38,465 nt of DNA from Oceanobacillus caeni. Its GTDB lineage: Bacteria; Bacillota; Bacilli; Bacillales; Amphibacillaceae. Both the position numbers and the translations under genes were made by a program. This document shows positions 1 through 8,978 of the stretch, piece by piece (the stretch's first letter is position 1; each line of letters starts with the position of its first letter). A model generated the notes under the pieces. It ran no database searches, was not told the DNA's origin, and saw only the letters and a program-made list of their open reading frames with translations. The stretch spans positions 1 to 38,465 of the forward strand of contig NZ_JAHHXM010000028.1 of the NCBI RefSeq assembly GCF_019037185.1, given 5' to 3'.

Positions 1-79
1 GCTTCCAGCGCTCGACTTGCATGTATTAGGCACGCCGCCAGCGTTCGTCCTGAGCCAAGATCAAACTCTCCAAAAAAAG
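1..79 (-). rRNA. rrs: 16S ribosomal RNA, 5' end only (partial)
   Basis: The reverse complement carries the near-universal start of bacterial 16S rRNA: the 27F primer region (AGAGTTTGATCTTGGCTCAG) followed by the GACGAACGCTGGCGGCGTGC block. The mature 5' end lies at about 76-79, and the gene runs off the left edge of the window. It is the first gene of an rRNA operon, with its promoters at 244-359 on the same strand. ygxA lies directly upstream, the arrangement known for B. subtilis rrnD. Confidence 0.97.
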
Positions 80-194
80 TTTGTTTCAAATGAACAAAAG
101 TCATTTGAAGTTCTTAGCTTTATAGAGGCAAAAACCTCTATTTTAAAAAGAAAAACGAGTTTCTTTTGTCTTAACATACTGGTTGTTTTGTTCA

Positions 195-208
195 GTTTTC
201 AAAGAGCA
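195..208 (-). promoter_or_regulatory. rrn leader boxA-like antitermination element
   Basis: On the minus strand this reads TGCTCTTTGAAAAC, the boxA-type sequence found in Bacillus rRNA leaders. It lies between the downstream rrn promoter and the 16S start. In the family it nucleates Nus-factor antitermination; that role here is inferred from sequence and position. Confidence 0.7.
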
Positions 209-243
209 AATTCATTTAATCGCTTCATAACAGCGACTTTTAT

Positions 244-272
244 AATATATCACTTTCAGCATCTCATGTCAA
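244..272 (-). promoter_or_regulatory. rrn promoter P2 (SigA type)
   Basis: Minus strand: -35 TTGACA (267-272), a 17-nt spacer, and -10 TATATT (244-249). It lies about 165 nt upstream of the 16S 5' end and just upstream of the boxA leader. It is one of two tandem promoters, as is typical of Bacillus rrn operons. Confidence 0.85.
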
Positions 273-329
273 CAATTATTTTAATTAGTTGTCGTTAATT
301 AGAGACGCCTTTCAGAAGCGACAATGAAT

Positions 330-359
330 ACTTTACCATGCTTATCAATCTATTGTCAA
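330..359 (-). promoter_or_regulatory. rrn promoter P1 (SigA type)
   Basis: Minus strand: -35 TTGACA (354-359), an 18-nt spacer, and -10 TAAAGT (330-335). It lies 86 nt upstream of P2. The rest of 80-495 holds no credible gene; short ORFs there are shadows. No clear terminator is seen between the ygxA stop and this promoter. Confidence 0.75.
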
Positions 360-495
360 CATATTTTTTTAAAAACTATCAGCATCACAAACACATTAAT
401 AAAAAGCCTATTCGATACTAGCACTTCAAACAAAATCGAACAGTCCATCCCCACACTCCTTCATGCAGAAACGAAACTGTCCACAACAACAAAAT

Positions 496-1368
496 CTAAA
501 AATTACTTATTCTATATTTCCTATGAAACACTCCAACACCCTTCGTCTCTTCCAACACTGGTAATATAATTTCTTTTTCTTCTAAATAAGAAATGATTGC
601 AGAAAGATCAAGTTTATATGGCTCCACGAACGGGTTTGTTTTTAATTCAGCGTATGACCATGGTTCACCTTTTGTTCGCATAATGTTAAGTAGATGTTCA
701 GCCGATGCTGCTGCCCTATGATTAATCACATAGTCCATTGCCAATATCATTAATTGGATTTTCTTCTCCATCTCTTCCCTACTGTCGATGAACTCTTCAT
801 ATAACTTATAGATTTCTAAATCTATATTTTTAACTTGATTCCATACAGTCACTTCAGGGTAGTAGCCTTTTTCTACAACCGCAAGCCTTGCTAAGTAATG
901 TAAAGAATAAAACACCTTACTATGCGCATCTTTATAATTCTTGGAGGTAAATAAAGCTTTTGCTTCGTTATAACTTTTTACCAACTTACCAAATTCAATA
1001 GCTTTTCTAAGATTTCTTTGTTGTAGTGGAAAATCTCTTAGTTTTCTCTTCAAATCACTAATATATTCATTTCTGTCATAAACGACTCTTCCATTAATCA
1101 CCCACTCTACCGCTCGTCTGGAAGAGCTTGTATCAATCCAGTCCATTAACGTACTTTCTTTAACAATATGCATTGCTGCTGTTTCACCAGCACTCTCATA
1201 ATGTTTCACAAACCATTCTTGTTCCGCTTCTTTTACAATAATAAGTAGAATGATATCAAAATTATCTGTTAGAGGACTGTTGGGATTAGTTTTTTCCATC
1301 ATTAGAATACCTAATGTTTTCGGGTCACTTGCACGTTCTTGATAAATTGGCCTTAAGAAATTCTCCAT
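496..1368 (-). CDS. ygxA: YgxA, nucleotidyltransferase-like protein
   Basis: This 290-residue protein matches the YgxA family by overall sequence and by synteny: upstream of an rRNA operon, divergent from ygzB and next to perR. The N-terminal ~100 residues are the nucleotidyltransferase-like part. The middle (about 115-215) is helical, HEPN-like. The C-terminal ~60 residues (from about KLDLSAIISYLEEKEI) resemble a small winged-helix segment. Its substrate and cellular role are unknown. The start ATG is preceded by GGAGG at good spacing. The divergent ygzB start is about 190 nt away. Confidence 0.85.
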   Translation of the reverse strand: MENFLRPIYQERASDPKTLGILMMEKTNPNSPLTDNFDIILLIIVKEAEQEWFVKHYESAGETAAMHIVKESTLMDWIDTSSSRRAVEWVINGRVVYDRNEYISDLKRKLRDFPLQQRNLRKAIEFGKLVKSYNEAKALFTSKNYKDAHSKVFYSLHYLARLAVVEKGYYPEVTVWNQVKNIDLEIYKLYEEFIDSREEMEKKIQLMILAMDYVINHRAAASAEHLLNIMRTKGEPWSYAELKTNPFVEPYKLDLSAIISYLEEKEIILPVLEETKGVGVFHRKYRISNF

Positions 1369-1519
1369 CTTACTTCCTCCATCTTTCTAAAAATTACCTA
1401 TACATAGAAACAACCACTCTATTCTATCACCAAAATTCGACAAAATTAATTTCTAACTATAATATTTCGTTATAAATAAGTGAAATCCTCTTTTTGAAAA
1501 CGAAATATTTAAACATATA

Positions 1520-1528
1520 TGCTATACT
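1520..1528 (+). promoter_or_regulatory. extended -10 promoter for ygzB
   Basis: TGCTATACT is an extended -10 (TGnTATACT) 28 nt ahead of the ygzB start codon. No good -35 lies at 17 nt; TTGAAA is about 23 nt upstream. GGAGGT at 1545-1550 is the ribosome binding site. Confidence 0.55.
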
Positions 1529-1555
1529 ACTAGTGATATATGAAGGAGGTAGATT

Positions 1556-1927
1556 ATGTCCGAACCGAAATTAGTCTATTCAAGCAAAATTAATAAAATC
1601 CGATCCTTTGCTCTTATTCTTATATTTGTAGGGTTTCTTTTTATGTATGGGGGCATTTTACTGAAAAAGATAGAATGGTTAATGTTAATCTTATTTGCTT
1701 TGGGCGTCCTAGCTATTGTGTTTAGTTTAGTTGTATATGTTTGGATTGGTACCTTATCACTTAGGTCTGTGCCGGTTGTTTGTCCAAACTGTAATAAGCC
1801 AACGAAAATGCTAGGTCGTGTCGATGCTTGTATGCATTGTAAACAGCCACTTACATTAGATAAAGATTTAGAAGGTTTGGATTTTGATGAAAAGTATAAT
1901 TCCAAACGTTATCAAAAGAAAAAATAA
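1556..1927 (+). CDS. ygzB: YgzB, small zinc-ribbon membrane protein
   Basis: This 123-residue protein of the YgzB family (UPF0295) has two membrane segments, about 17-37 and 40-65. A cytosolic zinc-ribbon-like tail follows with two CxxC pairs (CPNC and CMHC), ending in a Lys-rich C terminus. No function is established for the family. It sits between ygxA and perR as in B. subtilis, transcribed opposite to both, and shares a bidirectional terminator with perR. The GGAGGT site ahead of ATG fixes the start. Confidence 0.85.
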   Translation: MSEPKLVYSSKINKIRSFALILIFVGFLFMYGGILLKKIEWLMLILFALGVLAIVFSLVVYVWIGTLSLRSVPVVCPNCNKPTKMLGRVDACMHCKQPLTLDKDLEGLDFDEKYNSKRYQKKK

Positions 1928-1968
1928 CAAAAGCTATCGCCAATTAAAAATAGGCGATAGCTTTTGTT
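1926..1968. terminator. bidirectional terminator between ygzB and perR
   Basis: A perfect 16-bp stem (1926-1941 with 1953-1968; arm AACAAAAGCTATCGCC) encloses an 11-nt loop. A-rich sequence on one flank and T-rich on the other serve both convergent genes. Confidence 0.9.
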
Positions 1969-1974
1969 TCCATC

Positions 1975-2424
1975 TTAATGTTTCTGACTAGCTATTTTCT
2001 TACATTCATCACAAATACCATATACTTCTAACCGATGATGACTTACATCAAATCCAGTTACCTTCTCCGCTAGGGCCTCCACTTCATCTAAAGGTGGATA
2101 GTGAAAATCGACTATTTTACCACACTCATTGCAAATAATATGGTAGTGATCAGATGTATTACAATCGAATCGACTAGATGAATCTCCATAGGTCAGTTCG
2201 CGAACTAGTCCTACCTCACGCAATACCCTTAGATTATTATACACAGTTGCAACACTCATATTTGGAAACTTACCTTCTAGTGCTTTGTATATTTCATCTG
2301 CAGTTGGGTGTATCATAGAATTTAATAAGTATTCTAGTACTGCATGACGTTGTGGAGTGATACGGACGCCTGATTTCTTTAAAGTATTAATAGCTTTTTG
2401 TAATCGTTCTTCAGACACAGCCAT
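1975..2424 (-). CDS. perR: PerR, peroxide-sensing Fur-family repressor
   Basis: PerR represses peroxide-defence and iron-handling genes. It senses H2O2 by metal-catalysed oxidation of its own His residues. From the ATG at 2424 it has 149 residues, with a winged helix at about 15-85. The metal ligands known for B. subtilis PerR are all present with a +2 offset: H39, D87, H93, H95 and D106. The structural zinc cysteines are CNEC (98-101) and CDEC (138-141). A longer reading from TTG at 2445 exists, but homologues begin near MAVSEE. The AGGTGG ahead of the ATG is closely spaced, so a GTG at 2418 is also possible. A Per box upstream indicates autoregulation. Confidence 0.95.
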   Translation of the reverse strand: MAVSEERLQKAINTLKKSGVRITPQRHAVLEYLLNSMIHPTADEIYKALEGKFPNMSVATVYNNLRVLREVGLVRELTYGDSSSRFDCNTSDHYHIICNECGKIVDFHYPPLDEVEALAEKVTGFDVSHHRLEVYGICDECKKIASQKH

Positions 2425-2471
2425 CCACCTCACTTTCCGTCTCAAAAATGTATTCTAATAATATTATTAAA

Positions 2472-2486
2472 TTATAATCTTTATAA
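2472..2486. promoter_or_regulatory. Per box upstream of perR
   Basis: On the minus strand TTATAAAGATTATAA matches the Per box consensus TTATAATnATTATAA in 13 of 14 defined positions. It lies about 48 nt ahead of the perR start, in an AT-rich promoter region. Autoregulation of perR is established in B. subtilis; its operation here is inferred. Confidence 0.8.
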
Positions 2487-2618
2487 TTAGTTTACATTCC
2501 CAAAAGGACATCTGTCAATATAAGTACTCTGCCCACTAAATAGTATTTCTTTTTCATTATTATTATTCCCATTTTTATTAGACATCAGTCTTCAGATGTT
2601 GTGAAAGTCTGTAATACC

Positions 2619-3569
2619 TTAATACCCCCTTGTTAAATCGATTGGATTAATATAATTATCCCCATTTCTACGGAAGACTTGTAAATTTTCCTCAAATATA
2701 TCCAATGCTCGATTAGTATATTCCGGTGAGACCCCTGATATATGCGGTGTTATTGTAATAGTTTCTTCTGTCCAAAATGGATGTCCTTTTGGTAATGGTT
2801 CTTCTTTTACCACATCCAAAATAGCGTGTTCTATTTCCCCTGCTCGTATTGCTGCCAATAAATCTTCTTCCATTACTGCATCGCCACGTCCCATATTTAA
2901 GAAGACAGCGCGGTTTGGCATCGCTTTAAATTGTTCATATTTAAAAATATCTTTTGTCTCCTTTGTACTTGGTAACACAGATATAACAAAGTCAGCTAGA
3001 GATAGTGCTTGGTTTAACTCACTAATTTTATAGTTTTCATTAAAGTGCCCTACTTTCTTTCCACTTCTAGAAACCCCAATCGTATACATTCCAAAAGCCT
3101 TACCTAGTCTAGCAACTTCACTTCCGATAGCACCTGTCCCAACTACCACCATTGTTTTTCCAGTAATTTCTCTTAAGCTTATACCCTGATTATCCCAAAC
3201 TTGATTTTCCTCATTTTTAATGACGGATTTTTCTTGACGATAAACTTGTAGCAGCATTGATATGGCATATTCGGACATTTGAGTCTTATGTATTCCCCGT
3301 ACATTTGTAACGCGTATTCCTCTTTCCCGGATACTAGCAAATGGTAGATTATCTACCCCTGCAGAAAGTACATGAATCCACTTTAAACTCACTGCCTTTT
3401 TAATAAATTCTTCATTAATATCACTACCAAACGTCACATACACTTCTGTATCTCGAATGTATGTATTCACCTCTTCCATCGTATCGCAATAAATAAAATT
3501 TTCATTTGGGAATTTTCCTTTTAATCTATCTTGATACGATTCTGCAAGCTTTCTAGAAAAAACAATCAT
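2619..3569 (-). CDS. D-2-hydroxyacid dehydrogenase family protein
   Basis: This NAD(P)-dependent D-2-hydroxyacid dehydrogenase has 316 residues from the chosen start. The family reduces 2-oxoacids such as glyoxylate or hydroxypyruvate; the actual substrate cannot be read from sequence. A Rossmann glycine motif (VVGTGAIGSEVARLG) lies near residue 140, with the NMGRGD segment and the catalytic His in the late 'ITPHISG' motif. The start ATG at 3569 has AGGAGG seven nt upstream, whereas the longer TTG reading (3593) has no site. It lies between perR and bcp. It is not part of the classical B. subtilis order here, so it is a lineage-specific insertion or a relocated gene. Confidence 0.85.
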   Translation of the reverse strand: MIVFSRKLAESYQDRLKGKFPNENFIYCDTMEEVNTYIRDTEVYVTFGSDINEEFIKKAVSLKWIHVLSAGVDNLPFASIRERGIRVTNVRGIHKTQMSEYAISMLLQVYRQEKSVIKNEENQVWDNQGISLREITGKTMVVVGTGAIGSEVARLGKAFGMYTIGVSRSGKKVGHFNENYKISELNQALSLADFVISVLPSTKETKDIFKYEQFKAMPNRAVFLNMGRGDAVMEEDLLAAIRAGEIEHAILDVVKEEPLPKGHPFWTEETITITPHISGVSPEYTNRALDIFEENLQVFRRNGDNYINPIDLTRGY

Positions 3570-3689
3570 CACTATTCCTCCTACAATTTTCAAGTTATTA
3601 TTATTTTACATAAATAAAGTGAACTTTGGGAGTTATTTTTCCCTTAAGAAAATAACGTCCGAAGTTGCAGTAAGAATCTTAAATCAGAA

Positions 3690-3727
3690 AAAAGATGGAG
3701 CGTTAATCATTTTATGCTCCATCTTTT
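3690..3727 (-). terminator. terminator of bcp
   Basis: AAAAGATGGAGC (3690-3701) pairs with GCTCCATCTTTT (3716-3727). A T tract follows on the minus strand, directly after the bcp stop codon. Confidence 0.85.
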
Positions 3728-3735
3728 CTATAAAA

Positions 3736-4206
3736 TTACTGTAAGTTTTCCTTAATATAAGTCAAAGCATCTTCTACATGTCCATCCACTTTAACCTTAC
3801 GATATTCTTTCTGTAGAACGCCTTCTTTATCAATGATAAATGTTGAACGTTCCACTCCATAATATTCTTTACCAAAGTTCTTCTTCAATTTCCATACATC
3901 AAATTCTTCTGCTAGCTTATGCTCTTCATCTGCCAACAATTCAAATGGTAGATCATGTTTTTCGATGAATTTTTGATGGCGTTCAACTGGGTCTGGACTT
4001 ACACCAAGAATTACGGCATTTAATTCTCCGAAACTTTCATGATGATCACGGAAATCACAAGCCTCTGTCGTACAACCAGGCGTCATATCTTTTGGATAAA
4101 AATATAATACAACGTTTTTTCCACGAAAGTCCGATAAACTAACTTGTTCACCATTTTGATTCGGTAATGTAAAGTCATTCACAGCTTTTCCTACTTCAAC
4201 TGACAT
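3736..4206 (-). CDS. bcp: Bcp/PrxQ-type thiol peroxiredoxin
   Basis: This 156-residue AhpC/TSA-fold peroxiredoxin of the bacterioferritin-comigratory (PrxQ) class reduces H2O2 and organic peroxides using thioredoxin. The peroxidatic Cys is C45 in TPGCTTEAC. The resolving Cys is C50, the five-residue spacing typical of atypical two-Cys PrxQ. GGAGG precedes ATG 4206; the longer reading to 4266 has no ribosome site and would run into the channel gene. B. subtilis has ygaF/bcp in the same neighbourhood next to perR. A degenerate Per box lies in its upstream region. Confidence 0.92.
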   Translation of the reverse strand: MSVEVGKAVNDFTLPNQNGEQVSLSDFRGKNVVLYFYPKDMTPGCTTEACDFRDHHESFGELNAVILGVSPDPVERHQKFIEKHDLPFELLADEEHKLAEEFDVWKLKKNFGKEYYGVERSTFIIDKEGVLQKEYRKVKVDGHVEDALTYIKENLQ

Positions 4207-4229
4207 TAAAATCCCTCCAACCTCATTTT

Positions 4230-4244
4230 CTATAACAACTATAA
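4230..4244. promoter_or_regulatory. degenerate Per-box-like site ahead of bcp
   Basis: On the minus strand TTATAGTTGTTATAG matches the Per box consensus at 11 of 14 positions, 24 nt upstream of the bcp start codon. In this AT-rich context the match is suggestive only. Confidence 0.35.
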
Positions 4245-4262
4245 CATAACGTAGAATTGCAT

Positions 4263-4700
4263 TCACTCATCTCTACTTCGTTCACCCATTTGGAATAACT
4301 TCATCACAAAGGCTGTCGGTAACACATAACCAATTAGCGCCTCTGTTATCGCTAACAGCCTTCCTATACCAACTGGCGAAATATCACCGTAACCAATCGT
4401 TAGTAATGTTACCCCACTAAAATAGATAGAATGAATAACAGAACCAATTAATGTCGGTTGGCGTAATTCCCCATATTCTACTAAAATAATCCCTTGAAAC
4501 GACAAAATAAAATAAATCATTCCAAACCCAAGTATAACAATCACATAAATAACTAATAACGCCATAAATAGTTCACTAGAAAACCGGCTATCCCTCAATT
4601 CCAACTTCACATGGATTTGCTTTCCAGTAATAAAACCAATAATACTTTTCACCAACACATAACAAATCAAAATAAATATAATCCAAGGAATTAGAAACAT
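4263..4700 (-). CDS. small potassium channel protein (ion_trans_2 type)
   Basis: This predicted membrane K+ channel subunit has 145 residues from the chosen start. Three membrane segments are visible (about 2-24, 44-66 and 113-134). A pore helix precedes the K+ selectivity filter TIGYGD (101-106). It has no RCK or other cytosolic ligand domain, so gating is unknown. The start at 4700 is preferred because AAGGGG lies about 8 nt ahead of that ATG. An ORF reading extends to 4799 (178 residues) without a convincing site, adding a 33-residue N terminus. It lies upstream of bcp on the same strand with a 56-nt gap, so cotranscription is possible. Confidence 0.8.
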   Translation of the reverse strand: MFLIPWIIFILICYVLVKSIIGFITGKQIHVKLELRDSRFSSELFMALLVIYVIVILGFGMIYFILSFQGIILVEYGELRQPTLIGSVIHSIYFSGVTLLTIGYGDISPVGIGRLLAITEALIGYVLPTAFVMKLFQMGERSRDE

Positions 4701-4839
4701 ATCCCCTACCCCTTTAAAATACTTATCTATAAAGATATATGCATAGATGAATAAAGGCTTGTCTTTTATTTTTTTTAAAACCATATTCGTTCCATCCATT
4801 TATACCGAAGCTACATTCATCGTCTTTTCTAATATTTTT

Positions 4840-4848
4840 TGGTATAGT
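4840..4848 (+). promoter_or_regulatory. extended -10 promoter for gsaB
   Basis: TGGTATAGT forms an extended -10 about 32 nt before the gsaB start codon. No strong -35 is visible. Confidence 0.45.
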
Positions 4849-4880
4849 AAAGTTTGGATTTAGTTTAGGGAGGAAATACG

Positions 4881-6167
4881 ATGCAGTTCACAAAATCAGA
4901 ACAACTACATAAAGAAGCATTGGAACATATTGTAGGTGGGGTTAACTCACCATCCCGCTCCTATAAGGCAGTTGGTGGCGGTTCTCCAGTCTACATGGAG
5001 CGCGGACAAGGAGCGTATTTCTATGATGTAGATGGAAATAAATATATTGATTATTTAGCGGCATACGGTCCCATTATTACTGGACACGCACACCCACATA
5101 TCGCAAAAGCCATTTCTAACGCGGCATCAAATGGTGTATTGTTCGGCACTCCAACACAATTGGAAAATAAATTTGCAAAAATGCTAAAAGAAGCAATCCC
5201 TTCATTAGAAAAAGTTCGTTTCAATAATTCAGGTACAGAAGCTGTCATGACAACCATTCGTGTTGCTCGAGCATATACTGGACGTACGAAAATTTTAAAA
5301 TTCGCTGGTTGTTATCACGGGCATTTCGATGCGGTACTAGTTCAAGCTGGATCAGGACCATCTACATTAGGAACTCCTGACTCTGCTGGAGTTCCTACTT
5401 CAACAGCAGAGGACGTTATTACGGTTCCATTTAATGATCTAGACGCTATGAAAGAGGCACTAAATAAATGGAACAACGAAATTGCTGCAGTATTGGTAGA
5501 ACCAATCGTAGGAAACTTTGGTATTGTAGAGCCACATGAGGGATTTTTACAAGAAGTAAATAATTTGGCACACGAAGCAGGCGCACTGGTTATTTACGAT
5601 GAAGTAATTACAGCATTCCGCTTTACTTATGGTAGCGCCCAACAAGTGTATGGGGTTGAGCCAGACATGACTGCAATGGGTAAAATCATTGGTGGAGGAC
5701 TTCCAATTGGAGCTTATGGTGGTCGTAAGGAAATCATGGAACAGGTAGCACCATTAGGTCCAGCATATCAAGCTGGAACAATGTCGGGAAACCCAGCTTC
5801 CATGGCTTCAGGAATTGCTTGCCTAGAAGTTCTTAGCAAAGAAGGTGTCTATGAAAAATTAGACCAACTTGGTGAACGATTAGAAAAAGGAATTCTTGAA
5901 AAAGCCAAAGAACATAGTATTCACATTACGATTAATCGACTAAAAGGGGCACTAACGGTCTATTTTGGAGTAGATCAAGTTACCAATTATGCTGAGGCTG
6001 AAGCAAGTGATGGTGAAGCATTCGGACGATTCTTCAAGCTCATGTTAAATGAAGGTGTTAACCTTGCCCCATCTAAGTATGAAGCATGGTTCTTAACTAC
6101 CGAACATACAGAAGAGGATATTGACCAAACGATTGAGGCAGTTGGCCGTGCATTTGCACAGATGTAA
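4881..6167 (+). CDS. gsaB: glutamate-1-semialdehyde 2,1-aminomutase
   Basis: This PLP-dependent enzyme (428 residues, full length) converts glutamate-1-semialdehyde to 5-aminolevulinate, the committed precursor of heme. The PLP lysine is K268 in [11 protein letters not shown]. The family blocks [16 protein letters not shown] and [10 protein letters not shown] are intact. By position next to perR, bcp and ygaD it corresponds to B. subtilis gsaB, the second paralogue beside hemL in the hem operon; whether this genome also carries hemL cannot be seen. GGAGG precedes the ATG. It is monocistronic, ended by a strong hairpin. Confidence 0.93.
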   Translation: MQFTKSEQLHKEALEHIVGGVNSPSRSYKAVGGGSPVYMERGQGAYFYDVDGNKYIDYLAAYGPIITGHAHPHIAKAISNAASNGVLFGTPTQLENKFAKMLKEAIPSLEKVRFNNSGTEAVMTTIRVARAYTGRTKILKFAGCYHGHFDAVLVQAGSGPSTLGTPDSAGVPTSTAEDVITVPFNDLDAMKEALNKWNNEIAAVLVEPIVGNFGIVEPHEGFLQEVNNLAHEAGALVIYDEVITAFRFTYGSAQQVYGVEPDMTAMGKIIGGGLPIGAYGGRKEIMEQVAPLGPAYQAGTMSGNPASMASGIACLEVLSKEGVYEKLDQLGERLEKGILEKAKEHSIHITINRLKGALTVYFGVDQVTNYAEAEASDGEAFGRFFKLMLNEGVNLAPSKYEAWFLTTEHTEEDIDQTIEAVGRAFAQM

Positions 6168-6203
6168 TTTAGTTCACTTAAGTAGTTTATTGGAAAATAT
6201 TTT

Positions 6204-6233
6204 AAAAGGCGGTTCGAATTCGAACCGCCTTTT
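6204..6233. terminator. terminator after gsaB
   Basis: A perfect 30-nt palindrome has 15-nt arms (AAAAGGCGGTTCGAA) and is rich in A at the start and T at the end. It follows the gsaB stop by 36 nt and can also act on the convergent ygaD. Confidence 0.9.
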
Positions 6234-6237
6234 ATCA

Positions 6238-6284
6238 TGTCCAGCTCAAGCGCCACGTTACTAAGCGGTCGCTTTCGCTTTTCC
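6238..6284 (-). repeat. short copy of a GCGGAAGCGC...GGCGCTGGAGC dispersed repeat
   Basis: Read on the minus strand, one end resembles AAAGCGAAAGCGACCGC and the other GGCGCTTGAGCTGGAC. These correspond to the two ends of the full element at 15341-15580, so this looks like an internally deleted copy. It sits between the gsaB terminator and the ygaD stop codon. Confidence 0.6.
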
Positions 6285-8036
6285 TTAATCATTATCCAAA
6301 TGCTGTACTTGATATAAATTATAATAACTTCCTTGTCTTTCCATTAATTCATCATGTGACCCAATCTCCACAATTTCTCCGTTTTCAATAACAACAATTC
6401 GATCGGCATGAGTGATTGTTGCCAAACGATGCGCCACAATAAATGTTGTTCTGTCAGATGCTAATTTTTCCATTGTTTCTTGGATAAGATGTTCACTTTC
6501 CAAATCTAATGCAGAAGTCGCTTCATCAAAAATGAGGATAGGTGGATTTTTTAAGAACACGCGCGCTATTGCGACACGCTGCTTTTGCCCACCAGATAAC
6601 TTGACGCCACGCTCTCCTACAAGTGTATCGTAACCTTGGGGTAGATTCATAATAAACTCATGGGCGTTCGCTGCCTTTGCTGCAGCAATAACTTCTTCGT
6701 CGGTTGCATCAGGATTCCCCATACGGATATTAACAGCAATAGATTCACTGAATAAAATATTATCTTGCAACACCATTCCAATGTTGTTTCTTAATGAACG
6801 CGCATTGACATCACGAACATCGATACCATCTACTTTAATGGAGCCCTCTGTTACATCATAAAATCGAGGTATTAAACTTACAATGGTAGATTTTCCTCCA
6901 CCACTCATTCCGACAAACGCAATAGTTTCCCCTTTTTCTACATGAAGGGATACATTTTTTAATACAACATTGTCTTCTTCATCATAACGGAAAGATACAT
7001 TTTCGATATCAATATTTCCTTCCACTCGTCCCAATTCTTTAGCATTTTCTTTATCCTTAATATCGTATTCTTCATTCATAAACTCCATCACACGATCAAT
7101 CGATGCAATTGCTTGAACAAGCTGTGTTGATGAATTCATTAATCTTCTTAATGGACTGTATACCCTTTCTAAATATCCAACAAATGCCACTAATGTCCCA
7201 ACACTAATATTTCCTACAATTACTTGATAACCACCAAATGCAACAACTAAAAGTGGTGCTAAATCGGTAATCGTATTCGTCACTGCAAAAGTTTTCGCAT
7301 TCCAATCAACTTGCTTCATGGCTCGATTTAAGAATTCATCATTTCTTTTTCCAAATTGTCCTTGTTCATATTCTTCAAGGGCAAAACTTCGGATTACAGG
7401 AATCCCCTGTACTCTCTCATGTAAATGACCTTGTACTTCCGCTAATGCTTGTGACCTGTCACGGGTTAATTGTCGTAGTTTCCCGTAAAAGTATTTAATC
7501 GAAAAACCAAATATAGGAAAGAGAATAATAGATACTATAGTCATCTCAATATCCATTGTCATCATAATTCCAATGGCGATTAAGATTGTAATAAGGTCTA
7601 ACCAAACGTTCATTAATCCAGTTACTACGAAGATTTTTGTTTGTTCGACATCATTTATCACCCGGGAAATAATTTCCCCGGTTTTTGTCTTAGAATAGTA
7701 TTTCAAACTAAGTTTTTGTATGTGGTCAAACAACTTGTCCCTTATATCATATAGGATTCTATTCCCCACCCATTGACCAAAATATTGTCGAAAATATTCA
7801 ATTGGCGGCCTTACAATAAGGAAAATTAAGAAAGCAATCCCCATTAACCAAGCTAATTCTGTTATTTTTTCTGCATTTGTCATATCTGTAGGAGTAATTA
7901 TATCATCGACTACATATTTTAATATTAGTGGCATTAAGAGAGGAATACCGAATTTAATGATTCCTATAATAATAGTCCAAAATATTTTCCAAATATAAGG
8001 TCTTACAAATTGCATATATTGTCTTATAGGACTCAT
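6285..8036 (-). CDS. ygaD: YgaD, ABC half-transporter (membrane + ATPase)
   Basis: This 583-residue ABC exporter half-unit acts as a dimer. Six membrane helices lie in the N-terminal ~310 residues. The nucleotide-binding domain has Walker A GMSGGGKS (about 376-383), signature LSGGQKQR (about 480) and Walker B ILIFDEATS (about 500). Homology and gene order match B. subtilis YgaD, a multidrug/lipid-exporter-like protein of unknown substrate. Start: ATG at 8036 (MSPIRQYMQF) has AAGGAAG 9 nt upstream and fits the homologue. The upstream ATG at 8060 has none. Confidence 0.92.
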   Translation of the reverse strand: MSPIRQYMQFVRPYIWKIFWTIIIGIIKFGIPLLMPLILKYVVDDIITPTDMTNAEKITELAWLMGIAFLIFLIVRPPIEYFRQYFGQWVGNRILYDIRDKLFDHIQKLSLKYYSKTKTGEIISRVINDVEQTKIFVVTGLMNVWLDLITILIAIGIMMTMDIEMTIVSIILFPIFGFSIKYFYGKLRQLTRDRSQALAEVQGHLHERVQGIPVIRSFALEEYEQGQFGKRNDEFLNRAMKQVDWNAKTFAVTNTITDLAPLLVVAFGGYQVIVGNISVGTLVAFVGYLERVYSPLRRLMNSSTQLVQAIASIDRVMEFMNEEYDIKDKENAKELGRVEGNIDIENVSFRYDEEDNVVLKNVSLHVEKGETIAFVGMSGGGKSTIVSLIPRFYDVTEGSIKVDGIDVRDVNARSLRNNIGMVLQDNILFSESIAVNIRMGNPDATDEEVIAAAKAANAHEFIMNLPQGYDTLVGERGVKLSGGQKQRVAIARVFLKNPPILIFDEATSALDLESEHLIQETMEKLASDRTTFIVAHRLATITHADRIVVIENGEIVEIGSHDELMERQGSYYNLYQVQHLDND

Positions 8037-8130
8037 ATTTTCAAACTTCCTTTTTTGCATCGTATTTTAATTGGAAAAATTGACATTTGCCAAATTTTAG
8101 GTAAATATCTTTGTTGTACCTACCTAAGTT

Positions 8131-8158
8131 GGATAAGAAGTTTATACCATTCTTATCC
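8131..8158. other. intergenic hairpin between ygaC and ygaD
   Basis: GGATAAGAA (8131-8139) pairs perfectly with TTCTTATCC (8150-8158) over a 10-nt loop. No T tract follows. It lies just upstream of ygaD together with the terminator at 8172-8194, in a 324-nt gap (8037-8360) that otherwise shows no gene. The 64-codon ORF there has no ribosome site. Confidence 0.5.
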
Positions 8159-8171
8159 GACAATAGAAAAA

Positions 8172-8194
8172 CCTTGTTACCTTTTGTAACAAGG
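8172..8194 (-). terminator. terminator downstream of ygaC
   Basis: CCTTGTTAC (8172-8180) pairs with GTAACAAGG (8186-8194) over a 5-nt loop. On the minus strand TTTTTCT follows. It lies about 170 nt after the ygaC stop codon. Confidence 0.75.
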
Positions 8195-8360
8195 AATTTT
8201 ATTTCTACTAGATAAAGGGCCAATCGTCTTGGCAAGAAATTCTTCTAACTAAATGCTCATTGTACGTATTAGAAATCCACTTGCTCCCCTCCGTAATTTA
8301 TCTTTTAGGATAAACCTAATTATAGGGTGGGCTAACTACCGCAAGTAAAGATGAGATCAT

Positions 8361-8888
8361 TTAGCGATACGTTAAAAACCTTTCATACCAATTATCAATA
8401 AAATCTGGTGAGAATGGACCTTTTCGTTGCCGAACCCATCTTAGTAAGTACTCCATATTATTTCGCAATATTTGATCTAACACTTCTGGATAATTCATTA
8501 GTCTCCTATGTTCTTCGTATTCATCTTCATCAAGAAGATCGTACGTCATATCGGGATACACTTTTACATCTAAATCATAATCAATATACTTTAATCCTTC
8601 ATCATCATAAACAAATGGTGAGCTTATATTGCAGTAATAGTATATACCATCATTTCGAATCATTCCGATTATATTAAACCAATATTTAGCATGGAAATAA
8701 CAAATAGCCGGTTCCCTAGTAATCCAAGACCTTCCATCACTTTCAATGACAGGTGTTTTATCATTGGCCCCAATCACAACCAATTCATTTCCCTTTAAAA
8801 CTAATGTATTCTGCCAAACTCTATGTAGTTGCCCATTATGTTTATAGCTTTGAATTTTCATTTTAGACCCTGCATTAGGAGCAACCAT
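8361..8888 (-). CDS. ygaC: YgaC, DUF402 nucleoside tri-/diphosphatase family
   Basis: This 175-residue DUF402 protein is highly similar to B. subtilis YgaC. Family blocks visible include [29 protein letters not shown] and the acidic [13 protein letters not shown] segment, which in characterised relatives binds divalent metal. The staphylococcal homologue is reported to hydrolyse nucleoside tri- and diphosphates; the physiological role is uncertain. Its gene order (sspE - ygaC - ygaD) follows B. subtilis, although ygaB and fabL of that species are missing between sspE and ygaC. Confidence 0.9.
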   Translation of the reverse strand: MVAPNAGSKMKIQSYKHNGQLHRVWQNTLVLKGNELVVIGANDKTPVIESDGRSWITREPAICYFHAKYWFNIIGMIRNDGIYYYCNISSPFVYDDEGLKYIDYDLDVKVYPDMTYDLLDEDEYEEHRRLMNYPEVLDQILRNNMEYLLRWVRQRKGPFSPDFIDNWYERFLTYR

Positions 8889-8978
8889 AGTATTCTCCCT
8901 TTCTAATTTCCAATAATCCTTGCATACATTATATAGATAAAAGAAATAAAGATAAAGTATTACGACCAGAAATAGAAA

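Noticed and set aside
17-569. Plus-strand ORFs at the window start
   Set aside because: They run antisense to 16S rRNA, its leader and the ygxA tail, and have no start signals.
3661-3686. A further degenerate GGGCAGTAAGA repeat (TGCAGTAAGAATCTT)
   Set aside because: The match is too short to distinguish from chance.
8041-8235. 64-codon ORF upstream of ygaD on the minus strand
   Set aside because: It has no ribosome site and spans two intergenic hairpins including a terminator.
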